In this document: positions 44,851-53,508 of the stretch, piece by piece | Layout: every line of letters starts with the position of its first letter | Position numbering within the stretch: position 1 is the first letter of the stretch | From: Aeromicrobium erythreum | GTDB taxonomy: Bacteria; Actinomycetota; Actinomycetes; Propionibacteriales; Nocardioidaceae | DNA: 64,000 bases | Direction of reading: 5' to 3' | Assembly (NCBI RefSeq): GCF_001509405.1 | Contig: NZ_CP011502.1 | Location: 2,480,001-2,544,000, forward strand | The notes under the pieces: model-generated | Seen by the model: the letters and a program-made list of their open reading frames with translations, nothing else | The model's database searches: none | Told to the model about the DNA's origin: nothing | Position numbers and translations under genes: made by a program

Positions 44851-47800
44851 ATGGCTCCCGTCCGCCTCCTCCCCCACGTCGCCCTGACGGCGCTCCTCGC
44901 CGGGCTGCTCGTCGCGCTGCCGACCACGGCCCCCGCGGCCGCGGCGGGGTCGTCCAGCACGATCACCTCCGGCTCCGTCGTCTGGGGCCTGAAGGACTCC
45001 TGGCGCTCCTACATCGGCGACGGGTCCGAGGCCGGGGACGGCGCGACCGTCACCGCGTGGAAGGGCACCACGCCCGTCGCCTTCCGGTTCCCGGTCGAGT
45101 CCGGCAGCTACGACCCCGAGACCCGCACCACCACGCTCGACCTCGCCGGGTCGGTCCACTTCCGCAGCTGGTACGGCCAGGTCCAGCCGGGCAAGTGGGC
45201 CCTCGACACGACGTACTCCGATCTCACCGTGACGATCAGTCCCACGGTCCAGGAGATCCGCGGCACCCACACCGGCTACACGCGCGACGACCCCGGGGGC
45301 GAGCTGCACCACGACGTCGACGTCGTCCTGGCCCAGCTCGACGTGACCGACGTCGCCCCGACCACCGCGTCCGGCACCACCACCTGGACCGACGTCCCCG
45401 CCGTCGCCGGCCCGGGCTTCTCCATCTACGGCCAGGGCACGACCCTCGACCCCGTCTCGATCGAGTACGCCGGCGACGGCGGCAAGCCCGACCTCACCGA
45501 GCGCTTCGACCGTCCCGGCGTTCCGGCGCTGCGCGAGGACGGCCGCTGGATGTCGGTGAGCACGACGTCCGGCCTCGGCTCCGCCAGCCGGGCCTTGGAG
45601 GTCTCCCCGCGCGGCGACGTCGTCTACGTCGCCGAGATCGCGCCCGAGATCGGCGACACGCTCGTCGTCCGTGCGCTCGACGCCCAGACGATGACGCCGG
45701 TGGGCCGGCCGTTCGAGCAGCCCGTCGCCCCGGAGGAGGTCTACACGGGTCGCTACCTGCGCACCGCGATCGACCCCGCCACCGACACGCTGTTCTACGT
45801 GACGAGCCGCGACGGCGACCCTGCCGTCCGGACGACCGTGCGGTCCCTCACGTTCGACCGCGGGACCGGCACGTTCACGTCCGCCGTCGTCGGCCGTCTG
45901 CACGACGGCCGCACGGACGACGAGGGGAACACCCAGGTCCCCGGCGTCGGCTCGCTGGCGTGGAACCCGGTGGCCCAGGAGCTCGCCGTCCTCTCCGACG
46001 ACCCGGAGGCGACCGACCTGGCCGGCAAGGTCACCCTCTTCCGCTTCAGCCGTGCGGGCGACGGCTGGACCCGGTCCGCGGGCACGATGACGTTGCCCAC
46101 GACCGGCGAGTACGCGGGCGCCATCGAGTACGCGGGACCGTTCACGAGCGGCGAGATGGACACCGACCCCGATCTCGCGGCGCTGGGCGACGGCTCCTAC
46201 GTGCTGGCCACCGGGACCGGGTACGGGTACGTCGACGACGAGGTCCGCTACCTGCCGGCCCTGCACCTGCGCCCCTCCGGCGACACCGTCGCGGTCACGC
46301 CCGTCCCGGGGACGCGCCACACGAGCACGGTGTTCGGCACCTACTACGGCTACACGTCGGCCACGCCCGGCCCGGACGGCTCGGTGCTGCTGCACGGGTC
46401 GGGCCAGTCGATCGAGGACTACGTGCGCGTCGACCTCGTCGACGGCGTCGCCACGGCCCGCGAGCCCTTCCGCGGCCCCGACGTCTACCCGGACTACGGC
46501 TACTCGGTGTTCGCGGCATCGATGGTCTACGACGCCGGCCGCGACCTGCTCTGGGCGACGGACAACGCCGACACCGACGGCGAGGCCGTCCAGCTCGTGC
46601 GTCGCGACGGGTCGACCGTGGGCTACCGCGTGCCCGACTACGCGACCTACTCCTTCGGACGCGCCCTCCTCAAGGTGGGTCCCGACGGCTCGCTCTACGT
46701 TCCGCTCAAGAAGGACGGCTTCGGCTACGCACGGCTCGCGTTCGGCGGAATCACCCCGACGGTCGACGCGCAGCCGCAGGACGTGTCGGTCCGGCTCGGC
46801 GCCGACGAGACCGCGCGTGACGTCACCTTCCGCGCCGAGGTATCCGGCGCCTCGAGCGTGCAGTGGCAGCGACGAGCCGTCGGCGCCTCCCGCTTCACCG
46901 ACGTCGAGGGCGCCGCGGGCTCCTCGCTGACGGTGGCGGCGTCACCCACCACCGCCGGGAGCACCTACCGCCTCACGGTCGTCAACGACGCCGGCACGGT
47001 CGTCTCCGACGAGGCGCAGCTGACCGTCACCTACCCGCCTCGGTTCGCCGTGCAGCCCCGGGACGTCCGCACCCGTCCGGGCACCGTCGCGAACCTCGAT
47101 GCCGAGGTGCTCGCCTCCCCCGAGGTCACGTCGAGCACCTGGCAGCGTCGCGTGGACGGGTTCTGGACGACCGTGGGCACGGACGACGACGACCTCGTCG
47201 TCGGCGACACGTCCCTCACGGTCCGCGAGACCAGCGCCGACCAGACCGGGTCGCAGTTCCGGCTCAAGGTCACCAGCAGCCTGGGCACGACGTACTCCCG
47301 CACCGCGACGCTGACCGTCGAGGCGCCCGCGTCGCAGGCAGGCACGGTGAGCGGCGCGAGGCTCGAGTGGTCGGGCTCGCAGGAGCTGCAGAAGGCACCG
47401 CCGTTCGGCGGGTCGTCCTACTTCTCGGCCGGTGTCTCCGACGGCAGCGAGGGCACCTACCAGGCCGAGGCCGGCAGCGTGTCGGTGCTGCAGCTCGACG
47501 GCGAGGAGCGCATCCCTGCTTCCTGGGCCACGCGCGCGGCGCACGTCGACGCCGACCCCGGAACCCGTCAGGTCGTGACGCTGGACGACGGCCGGGGGCG
47601 CGTGGAGCAGGACGGGTCGGCGACGATCGCGTGGTCGGGCGCCTGGACCGTGAACTTCTACGGCGGGCTCGTGCCGTTCACCCTCAGCGACCCGGTGCTC
47701 ACCGTCGACGACGAGGGCGTCGGCCGCCTCACCGCCGACCTCTCGGGCTACGGGTCCTCCCAGGAGAACCCCGGCGAGAAGACCCCGATCGCGCCCGTCG

Positions 47801-48660
47801 AGGACGTCGTCGTCGCCACCTACCGCGACGTCGAGGTCGACCCGGACGGCTTCGTGGTCGAGCCCGACTACGCGGGCGTCGAGGTGGACGTCCCCGCGGG
47901 TGCGAGTGCGCAGCTGCGGACGGGTGACGCGTGGGGCTCCTGGCCCCAGCCGTTCGTCGACTTCCACGCCCGCACCGGCCTGACGTCGTACTGGTACAGC
48001 TCGGGAGGCGCGGCCGACCCGGACAAGCCCCCCGCCCCGATCACCGTCGGCGCGTTCGAGGTCGACGGCACCGAGCCGGTCGCGGAGCCGCCGACGATCC
48101 TGACCCAGCCGAGCCCCATGACCGCCACGGTGGGCCGTCAAGCCCGGTTCGCGGTGACGGCATCGGGCGAGGACCTGTCGTACCAGTGGCAGCGCAAGGT
48201 CGGCTCGAGCTGGCTGGCCGTCGCAGACGCGGACGGACCGACGCTCACGCTCGACCGCGTGGTCACCGCCGACCGGCGTGCGACCTTCCGGGTACGGGTC
48301 GCCAACGCGAGCGGCACGGTCGTCTCCCGGGCCGTCCGGCTCGACGTGGCTCCGGCCCGGACGGCGGCGCATGTGTCGCTCTCGCGCGCGTCGCAGACGT
48401 CGAGAGCCCCCGCGTCGAGGCGGGCGCTGGTCCGCGTGCGGCTCACCGCGTCCAACGGGACGACACCCGTCGGCACCGTCACCGTCCGGCTCGGCAGCCG
48501 CAAGGTCGCGACCGCACGCACCAGCGGCGGCCGCGCCACGGTCCGCCTCCCGGCGGGCCTCGCCCGCCGCGGCTACGCCGTCCGTGCCACCTTCACCCCC
48601 CGCGACCCCGCCTCGTTCACGACGGCGACGAGCCGGCCGGTGGGGTTCCGCGTGCGCTGA
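44851..48660 (+). CDS. large secreted HtaA-domain heme-binding protein
   Basis: This 1269-residue exported protein should bind heme outside the cell. A signal peptide (cleaved near residue 33) is followed by HtaA domain 1 (about 38-215, GSVVWGLKDSWRSYIG) and a beta-propeller-like region (about 215-630). Two Ig-like domains follow (about 632-725 and 728-828, each with a QPxDV...WQRR pattern). HtaA domain 2 spans about 830-1070, a third Ig-like domain about 1078-1170, and a beta-rich tail closes the protein. There is no LPXTG motif or C-terminal membrane helix, so it is probably released or wall-associated non-covalently. It is coupled to the IdeR-box promoter through the small gene upstream. 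Confidence 0.82.
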   Translation: MAPVRLLPHVALTALLAGLLVALPTTAPAAAAGSSSTITSGSVVWGLKDSWRSYIGDGSEAGDGATVTAWKGTTPVAFRFPVESGSYDPETRTTTLDLAGSVHFRSWYGQVQPGKWALDTTYSDLTVTISPTVQEIRGTHTGYTRDDPGGELHHDVDVVLAQLDVTDVAPTTASGTTTWTDVPAVAGPGFSIYGQGTTLDPVSIEYAGDGGKPDLTERFDRPGVPALREDGRWMSVSTTSGLGSASRALEVSPRGDVVYVAEIAPEIGDTLVVRALDAQTMTPVGRPFEQPVAPEEVYTGRYLRTAIDPATDTLFYVTSRDGDPAVRTTVRSLTFDRGTGTFTSAVVGRLHDGRTDDEGNTQVPGVGSLAWNPVAQELAVLSDDPEATDLAGKVTLFRFSRAGDGWTRSAGTMTLPTTGEYAGAIEYAGPFTSGEMDTDPDLAALGDGSYVLATGTGYGYVDDEVRYLPALHLRPSGDTVAVTPVPGTRHTSTVFGTYYGYTSATPGPDGSVLLHGSGQSIEDYVRVDLVDGVATAREPFRGPDVYPDYGYSVFAASMVYDAGRDLLWATDNADTDGEAVQLVRRDGSTVGYRVPDYATYSFGRALLKVGPDGSLYVPLKKDGFGYARLAFGGITPTVDAQPQDVSVRLGADETARDVTFRAEVSGASSVQWQRRAVGASRFTDVEGAAGSSLTVAASPTTAGSTYRLTVVNDAGTVVSDEAQLTVTYPPRFAVQPRDVRTRPGTVANLDAEVLASPEVTSSTWQRRVDGFWTTVGTDDDDLVVGDTSLTVRETSADQTGSQFRLKVTSSLGTTYSRTATLTVEAPASQAGTVSGARLEWSGSQELQKAPPFGGSSYFSAGVSDGSEGTYQAEAGSVSVLQLDGEERIPASWATRAAHVDADPGTRQVVTLDDGRGRVEQDGSATIAWSGAWTVNFYGGLVPFTLSDPVLTVDDEGVGRLTADLSGYGSSQENPGEKTPIAPVEDVVVATYRDVEVDPDGFVVEPDYAGVEVDVPAGASAQLRTGDAWGSWPQPFVDFHARTGLTSYWYSSGGAADPDKPPAPITVGAFEVDGTEPVAEPPTILTQPSPMTATVGRQARFAVTASGEDLSYQWQRKVGSSWLAVADADGPTLTLDRVVTADRRATFRVRVANASGTVVSRAVRLDVAPARTAAHVSLSRASQTSRAPASRRALVRVRLTASNGTTPVGTVTVRLGSRKVATARTSGGRATVRLPAGLARRGYAVRATFTPRDPASFTTATSRPVGFRVR

Positions 48661-48663
48661 CTG

Positions 48664-48745
48664 GGCGGTAGGTGCGGCGCGGAACCTGGGTCAGCGGTAG
48701 GTCAGCCGCCCCACCGGGCCGAGATCGCGCGTCTCACCTACCGCC
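48664..48745. repeat. long-spaced inverted repeat after the HtaA gene
   Basis: GGCGGTAGGTG (48664-48674) and CACCTACCGCC (48735-48745) are perfect 11-bp inverted copies. A further direct copy of GCGGTAGGT lies at 48694-48702. Nothing coding is seen between 48661 and 48776. Confidence 0.5.
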
Positions 48746-48776
48746 GACGGAGGAAGCTCCCGACACCACGAGAAAG

Positions 48777-48801
48777 GCCCCCAGTCTCATGGACTGGGGG
48801 C
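48777..48801 (-). terminator. terminator of the tRNA-Ala gene
   Basis: A perfect 10-bp GC-rich stem (48777-48786 with 48792-48801) and a 5-nt loop start 16 nt after the tRNA 3' end. On the minus strand it is followed by CTTTCT. Confidence 0.75.
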
Positions 48802-48816
48802 TCTTCTTGGTCCGAG

Positions 48817-48889
48817 TGGAGCATAGGAGATTCGAACTCCTGACCTCTTCCATGCCATGGAAGCGCGCTACCAACTGCGCCAATGCCCC
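48817..48889 (-). tRNA. tRNA-Ala (anticodon GGC)
   Basis: The 73-nt cloverleaf on the minus strand starts GGGGCAT and pairs with ATGCTCC. The anticodon stem CTTCC/GGAAG encloses loop ATGGCAT with anticodon GGC. The T-loop is GTTCGAA and the discriminator base is A. The terminal CCA is not encoded. Confidence 0.95.
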
Positions 48890-48928
48890 TCGCGGGTGGT
48901 TCTCGCACTCGTCGATCACCGAGTAAGA

Positions 48929-48957
48929 ACTCTAGACCCTCCCCCTGGGCGGGTAAA
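48929..48957 (-). promoter_or_regulatory. tRNA-Ala promoter
   Basis: On the minus strand, TTTACC (48952-48957) and TAGAGT (48929-48934) are 17 nt apart and lie about 40 bp upstream of the tRNA. Confidence 0.6.
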
Positions 48958-48966
48958 CACCGGGGG

Positions 48967-49611
48967 TCACCCGTCGTCCGACATCACCGGCTCGGGCAGC
49001 GTGCCCGCGTTCCACTCGGTGAGCCGCCACCGGGTGTCATGCTCCGGCGAGATCTGCTCCAACGCGATCCACGAGCAGTTCGACAATCCCGCGAACGTGC
49101 GCCAGGTGGCCTCCGGGAACCCCAGGAACGTGCACACGCCCACGCGCAGCACGGCGCCGTGCGCCACGACCACCAGCGTCTGCTCGTCCTCGAGCGTCTC
49201 CAGCGCCTCCGTCACGGCGGCCGACAGGCGGGCGCCCGCCTCCGCGTGCAGCTCCGCGCCCGGGAACCGCTCCTCGCGGTCCTCCAGCATGGCCTTCATC
49301 AGGTCGGGGAAGCGCTCCCACGACTCCTTCCACGTCAGGCCCTCGCGCTCGCCGAAGTTCATCTCGCGCAGCCGCTCGTCGAGCTCCACCGGCACCCCAG
49401 TCAGCCGCGACAGCTCCTCGGCCGTGTGCCGAGCACGCTGCAGGTCCGAGCTGAGGATCCGCACCGGCCGCAGCGACGCGAGGCGTGCAGCCGCAGCCGC
49501 GGCCTGCCGGACTCCGACCTCGTCGAGCGCCGTGTCCGTCTGGCCCTGCACCCGACCGGCGACGTTCCACTCCGTGCGCCCGTGGCGCCACAGGACGACC
49601 CGGCGGGTCAC
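48967..49611 (-). CDS. histidine phosphatase family protein (phosphoglycerate-mutase-like)
   Basis: This 214-residue phosphatase has the catalytic RHGRTEWN motif at residues 9-16 and the second His in VVVAHGAVLRV. REMNFGEREGLTWKE is a typical substrate-loop segment with Glu. It is translationally coupled to rsfS (GTGA overlap, 49608-49611), as in many actinobacteria where this pair follows nadD. A role as a glucosyl-3-phosphoglycerate phosphatase or general phosphatase is possible; the substrate is not fixed by sequence. Confidence 0.88.
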   Translation of the reverse strand: MTRRVVLWRHGRTEWNVAGRVQGQTDTALDEVGVRQAAAAAARLASLRPVRILSSDLQRARHTAEELSRLTGVPVELDERLREMNFGEREGLTWKESWERFPDLMKAMLEDREERFPGAELHAEAGARLSAAVTEALETLEDEQTLVVVAHGAVLRVGVCTFLGFPEATWRTFAGLSNCSWIALEQISPEHDTRWRLTEWNAGTLPEPVMSDDG

Positions 49612-49967
49612 GCGAGCTCGAGGTCGATCGTCGGGCAGTCGCTCCACAGCCGCTCGAGGGCGTAGAACGCGCGCTCCTCGGTGTGCTGCACGTGCACCAC
49701 GACGTCGGTGAAGTCGAGCAGGATCCAACGACCCTCGCGGTCGCCCTCGCGGCGCACCGGCTTCGCGCCCTGCTCCAGCAGCTTCTCCTCGACCGCGTCC
49801 TTGATGGCACGGGCCTGCGGCTGGTTCGCGGCGCTGCACAGCAGGAACACGTCGGTGATGAACAGCTGCTCGGAGACGTCGAAGGCGATGATCTCCGTCG
49901 CCAGCTTCTCGTCCGCGGCAGCGGCAGCCACCCGGGTCAGCTCGACGGCACGGTCGGTTGCGGTCAT
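49608..49967 (-). CDS. rsfS: ribosome silencing factor
   Basis: This 119-residue RsfS/DUF143 protein binds ribosomal protein L14 and blocks subunit joining under starvation. The stretch [45 protein letters not shown] and then [30 protein letters not shown] is diagnostic, and the length is normal. It overlaps the nadD stop by 4 bp (ATGA) and the phosphatase start by 4 bp, forming the conserved nadD-rsfS-phosphatase operon. Confidence 0.95.
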   Translation of the reverse strand: MTATDRAVELTRVAAAAADEKLATEIIAFDVSEQLFITDVFLLCSAANQPQARAIKDAVEEKLLEQGAKPVRREGDREGRWILLDFTDVVVHVQHTEERAFYALERLWSDCPTIDLELA

Positions 49968-50602
49968 GAGGGGTCCTCGGAGTCGGAGGCGGAGTAGAGA
50001 CGGTGCTTCGCGATGTACTGCACGACGCCGTCGGGGACGAGGTACCAGACCGGCTCACCCGACGCGACGCGTCCACGGCAGTCGGTCGAGGAGATCGCGA
50101 GGGCCGGGATCTCGACCAGCGTGATCCGCTCGGCCGGCAGACCGGCGAGCGTCTGCTCGTCCATCTCGTGCCCGGGACGCGTACAGCCGACGAAGTGGGC
50201 GAGCTCGAACAGCTCGTCGTGGTCGCGCCACGTCAGGATCGCGGCCATCGCGTCGGCACCGGTGATGAAGTACAGGTCGGCGTCGGGCATGGCCGCGGCC
50301 AGCTCGCGCAGCGTGTCGATCGTGTAGGTGAGTCCGTCGCGGTCGATGTCGACCCGGCTCACCTCGAAGCGCGGGTTCGCCGCCGTCGCGATCACCGTCA
50401 TCAGGTAGCGGTGCTCGGCCGGCGAGACCTCACGGTCGGCCTTCTGCCACGGGCGCCCGGTGGGGACGAAGACGACCTCGTCGAGGTCGAACCACGACTG
50501 CACCTCGCTCGCGGCGACGAGGTGCCCGTGGTGGATGGGGTCGAACGTGCCACCCATGACGCCGACGCGACGTCGGCGGATCGGTGCGTGCTCGGGGGCC
50601 AC
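49964..50602 (-). CDS. nadD: nicotinate-nucleotide adenylyltransferase
   Basis: This 212-residue enzyme forms nicotinic acid adenine dinucleotide from NaMN and ATP in NAD synthesis. [22 protein letters not shown] contains the nucleotidyltransferase (T/H)xGH site. [11 protein letters not shown], then [15 protein letters not shown] and [13 protein letters not shown] (ISST motif) complete the family. The GTG at 50600-50602 gives a ten-residue basic extension before the first strand. It leads the nadD-rsfS-phosphatase operon, 29 bp after a small membrane protein gene. Confidence 0.95.
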   Translation of the reverse strand: MAPEHAPIRRRRVGVMGGTFDPIHHGHLVAASEVQSWFDLDEVVFVPTGRPWQKADREVSPAEHRYLMTVIATAANPRFEVSRVDIDRDGLTYTIDTLRELAAAMPDADLYFITGADAMAAILTWRDHDELFELAHFVGCTRPGHEMDEQTLAGLPAERITLVEIPALAISSTDCRGRVASGEPVWYLVPDGVVQYIAKHRLYSASDSEDPS

Positions 50603-50631
50603 GTCGACGACCTGGGGCCCGTGGGTCGTGC

Positions 50632-50781
50632 TCAGGAGTGCTCGCGGCCCTTGCCGAAGGCCAGCAGCGCGATGAGCAGGACCAGGAGGATGCCCAGGGC
50701 GGTACCTCCGATGAGCATCGCCGTGAAGAGGAAGCTTCCTTCTTCTCCGGACTCCTCCATGGCGGCCAGGATCTCGAGCAT
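50632..50781 (-). CDS. small single-pass membrane protein (49 aa)
   Basis: This short frame encodes a 49-residue protein: an acidic N-terminus ([16 protein letters not shown]), one long hydrophobic helix ([20 protein letters not shown] and onward) and a basic end (FGKGREHS). The ATG at 50779-50781 is backed by a TAGATT -10 exactly 6 nt upstream (50788-50793), pointing to a leaderless message. It lies just upstream of nadD in the same direction. I do not recognise the family. Confidence 0.65.
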   Translation of the reverse strand: MLEILAAMEESGEEGSFLFTAMLIGGTALGILLVLLIALLAFGKGREHS

Positions 50782-50828
50782 GGCCGCAATCTACCAGCGT
50801 GCCCGCGAGCCCGACGATCCGGCGTGCG

Positions 50829-52076
50829 TCAGCGCACGTGCCCGTCGCCCGTGACCACGTACGTCGTCGTGGTCATCTCCGGCAGCCCCATCGGTCCGCG
50901 CGCGTGCAGCTTCTGCGTGGAGATGCCGATCTCCGCACCGAACCCGAACTCCCCACCGTCGGTGAAGCGCGTCGACGCGTTCACCATGACGGCCGCCGAG
51001 TCGACGCCGAGCGTGAACCGTCGCGCCGCGTCGATCGAGCGGGTGACGATCGCCTCGGTGTGGCCCGAGGACCAGGTGCGGATGTGCTCGACGGCGTCCT
51101 CGAGGGAGTCCACCACCTTCGCGGCGATGTCGAGCGAGAGGTACTCGGTGGCCCAGTCGTGGTCGGAGGCCTCGAGCACGCCGGGGGCGACCGCGGCGAA
51201 GGAGGCGTCGCCGTGGATCGTGACCCCGGCCGCCTGCAGCGCCTTCGTCACCCGCGGCAGGAAGTCCTCGGCGACGTCGCGGTGCACGAGCAGCGACTCC
51301 GCCGCGTTGCACACGCTCGTGCGGTGGGTCTTGGCGTTGAGGACGACGTCGAGCGCCATGTCGAGGTCGGCGTCGGCGTCGACGTAGACGTGCACGTTGC
51401 CCGTGCCGGTCTCGATGACGGGCACGGTCGACTGCTCCACGACCGTGCGGATGAGGCCCTCGCCGCCGCGCGGGATCACGAGGTCGACGAGACCACGAGC
51501 CTGCATCAGGTGCGTCGCGCTGCTGCGGTCGTCGGCGGGCACGGCCTGCACGACGTCGGCGGGGAGCCCGGCGGCGGCGATGGCCTCGCGCATGACGTCG
51601 ACGATGGCCGCGTTGGACCGCGCCGCCGAGCGCGACCCGCGCAGCAGCGACGCGCTCCCGGCCTTCAGGCAGATGGCGGCGGCGTCGGCGGTGACGTTGG
51701 GCCGCCCCTCGTAGATCATGCCGATGACGCCCATGGGCACGCGGACCTGCTCCAGGCGCAGGCCGTTGGGCAGCGTCGAGCCGCGGACGACCTCGCCGAC
51801 CGGGTCGGGCAGTGCGGCGACGTCGCGCACGCCCTGGGCGAACGCGGCCACGCGGTCGGGGTCGAGCAGCAGCCGGTCGACGACGTTCTCGGGCGTGCCC
51901 TCGGCACGCGCGGCCTCGACGTCGAGCGCGTTGGCCGCGACGACGCGCTCGGTCGCCGCCTCCAGGGCGTCGGCCGTGGCCAGCAGGGCCGCATCCTTCT
52001 GCGCCCGCGACGCCAGCGCCAGCGACCGTGCCGCCGTGCGGGCCCGGCGGGCGAGCTCGTGCACCTGATCCTTCAC
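50829..52076 (-). CDS. proA: gamma-glutamyl phosphate reductase
   Basis: This 415-residue NADPH-dependent enzyme makes glutamate-5-semialdehyde in proline synthesis. [33 protein letters not shown] is the diagnostic N-terminal block; [17 protein letters not shown] contains the catalytic Cys, and [22 protein letters not shown] ends the fold. The start is GTG (52074-52076) with a TAGGCT -10 6 nt upstream (52083-52088), so it has its own leaderless promoter. It is separated from proB by an unrelated gene on the opposite strand. Confidence 0.97.
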   Translation of the reverse strand: MKDQVHELARRARTAARSLALASRAQKDAALLATADALEAATERVVAANALDVEAARAEGTPENVVDRLLLDPDRVAAFAQGVRDVAALPDPVGEVVRGSTLPNGLRLEQVRVPMGVIGMIYEGRPNVTADAAAICLKAGSASLLRGSRSAARSNAAIVDVMREAIAAAGLPADVVQAVPADDRSSATHLMQARGLVDLVIPRGGEGLIRTVVEQSTVPVIETGTGNVHVYVDADADLDMALDVVLNAKTHRTSVCNAAESLLVHRDVAEDFLPRVTKALQAAGVTIHGDASFAAVAPGVLEASDHDWATEYLSLDIAAKVVDSLEDAVEHIRTWSSGHTEAIVTRSIDAARRFTLGVDSAAVMVNASTRFTDGGEFGFGAEIGISTQKLHARGPMGLPEMTTTTYVVTGDGHVR

Positions 52077-52082
52077 GGCTGA

Positions 52083-52088
52083 AGCCTA
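52083..52088 (-). promoter_or_regulatory. -10 box for leaderless proA
   Basis: TAGGCT (minus strand) is followed by 6 nt and the GTG at 52076. Confidence 0.55.
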
Positions 52089-52107
52089 GTGCGTGCTCTC
52101 CCACCCT

Positions 52108-52174
52108 CCCGCTGAGCGTGACGTTCGCGGGCCGTCTCTACGGGAAGGAGCCCGCTAAAGTCACGCTCAGCGGG
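52108..52174. repeat. 67-bp palindromic repeat, copy 1
   Basis: The ends CCCGCTGAGCGTGAC (52108-52122) and GTCACGCTCAGCGGG (52160-52174) are perfect 15-bp inverted copies, with an inner GCGGGC/GCCCGC pair. It has the same length and plan as copy 2 at 53431-53497. The two copies flank the hydrolase gene. Confidence 0.8.
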
Positions 52175-52220
52175 GTTCGGGGGTCACCTGGCGTTCACCG
52201 GGAACGTGCACACTGATCCC

Positions 52221-53438
52221 ATGATTCGGGGGAATCGGCTCGTCGCCGCGCTCGCACTCGTCCTGGTCGGTACGGTCCTGGCCGTGCCCACCACCTCCTC
52301 GCCCGCCGACGCGCGCGACGAGCGCGGTCGCGTGGAGCCGACCGTCCGGTTCGCGACGTTCAACGCGTCGCTGAACCGGCCGGCTGCGGGCGACCTGCGC
52401 CGCGACCTGTCGACACCGTCGAACGCGCAGGCGCGCGCCGTCGCGGAGATCGTCCAGCGCACCCGCCCCGACGTGCTCGTGCTGCAGGAGCTCGATCACG
52501 ACCCGGAGGCGCTGCGCCTCTTCCAGCGGAACTACCTCGAGCGCGGGCAGCAGGGCGCCGACCCGATCCGCTACCGGTACACGTTCACGGCACCGGTCAA
52601 CACGGGCGTGCCCACCGGCCTCGACCTCAACGGCGACGGTCGCACCGACGGTCCCGACGACGCCTACGGCTTCGGCGCGTTCCCCGGCCAGTACGGCATG
52701 GCGGTGCTCAGCCGTTACCCGATCGACGAGAAGCACGTCCGCACCTTCCAGAAGCTGCTGTGGAAGGACATGCCCGGCAACCGCATGCCGGAGGGCTACT
52801 ACTCCCCCGAGGCGGTCGACGTCCTGCGCCTCTCGAGCAAGTCGCACTGGGACGTGCCCGTGAAGGTCGGGCGACGCTCCGTCCACCTCCTCGTCAGCCA
52901 CCCGACCCCGCCGGTCTTCGACGGGCCCGAGGACCGCAACGGTCGCCGCAACGCCGACGAGATCCGCTTCTGGGCCGACTACACCGGCCCCGCCCGGGAG
53001 GCTCGGTGGATCAGGGACGACCGCGGCCGTCCCGGCGGACTGCAGCGCGGTGCGTCGTTCGTGATCGCGGGCGACCTGAACTCCGACCCCGTCGACGGCG
53101 ACTCGCTGCCGGGTGCCACCCACCAGCTCCTCGACCTGCGCCGGGTGAACACGTCGCTGACCCCGTCGAGCGACGGTGCGGTAGAGGCGGCGCGTCTGCA
53201 GGGCGGCGCCAACCTCTCCCACCGGGGCGACCCGCAGTTCGACACCGCCGACTTCTCCGAGCCGCCGGGCAACATCCGCGCCGACTACGTGCTCCCGAGC
53301 GCCGACCTGGACATCCGCGACGCGCGGGTCTTCTGGCCGGTGCAGGCCGATCCGCTCTCGCGCCTCACCGGCACCTACCCGTTCCCGGCCTCCGACCACC
53401 GGCTCGTCTGGGTCGACCTGCGCCACCCTCCCCGCTGA
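52221..53438 (+). CDS. secreted endonuclease/exonuclease/phosphatase-family protein
   Basis: This 405-residue exported hydrolase has a signal peptide (LVAALALVLVGTVLAVPTTSSPADA, to about residue 32). EEP-fold motifs follow: VRFATFNASLN, VLVLQELDHD (metal Glu), IAGDLNSDPVDGDS (GDxNxxP), and FPASDHRLVWVDL (catalytic Asp-His). It should cleave phosphodiesters or phosphate esters outside the cell. The ATG at 52221 is preferred over a GTG at 52206 because a CACACT box precedes it by 6 nt. It lies between proA and proB on the opposite strand, and its stop codon falls inside repeat copy 2. Confidence 0.85.
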   Translation: MIRGNRLVAALALVLVGTVLAVPTTSSPADARDERGRVEPTVRFATFNASLNRPAAGDLRRDLSTPSNAQARAVAEIVQRTRPDVLVLQELDHDPEALRLFQRNYLERGQQGADPIRYRYTFTAPVNTGVPTGLDLNGDGRTDGPDDAYGFGAFPGQYGMAVLSRYPIDEKHVRTFQKLLWKDMPGNRMPEGYYSPEAVDVLRLSSKSHWDVPVKVGRRSVHLLVSHPTPPVFDGPEDRNGRRNADEIRFWADYTGPAREARWIRDDRGRPGGLQRGASFVIAGDLNSDPVDGDSLPGATHQLLDLRRVNTSLTPSSDGAVEAARLQGGANLSHRGDPQFDTADFSEPPGNIRADYVLPSADLDIRDARVFWPVQADPLSRLTGTYPFPASDHRLVWVDLRHPPR

Positions 53439-53497
53439 GTGTGACGTTTGCGGGCCGGAAGAGCCCGCTGAGCCCCGCGAACGTCACACTCAGCGGG
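53431..53497. repeat. 67-bp palindromic repeat, copy 2
   Basis: CCCGCTGAGTGTGAC (53431-53445) and GTCACACTCAGCGGG (53483-53497) are perfect 15-bp inverted copies, differing from copy 1 by a compensated C/T-G/A change. It also contains a GCGGGC/GCCCGC inner pair. The hydrolase stop codon (53436-53438) lies in the left arm. Confidence 0.8.
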
Positions 53498-53508
53498 GTG
53501 GGGGGCGG

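Noticed and set aside
52206..52220. GTG at 52206 as start of the secreted hydrolase
   Set aside because: It would place five polar residues before the signal peptide; the ATG at 52221 has a -10-like box at the 6-nt distance.
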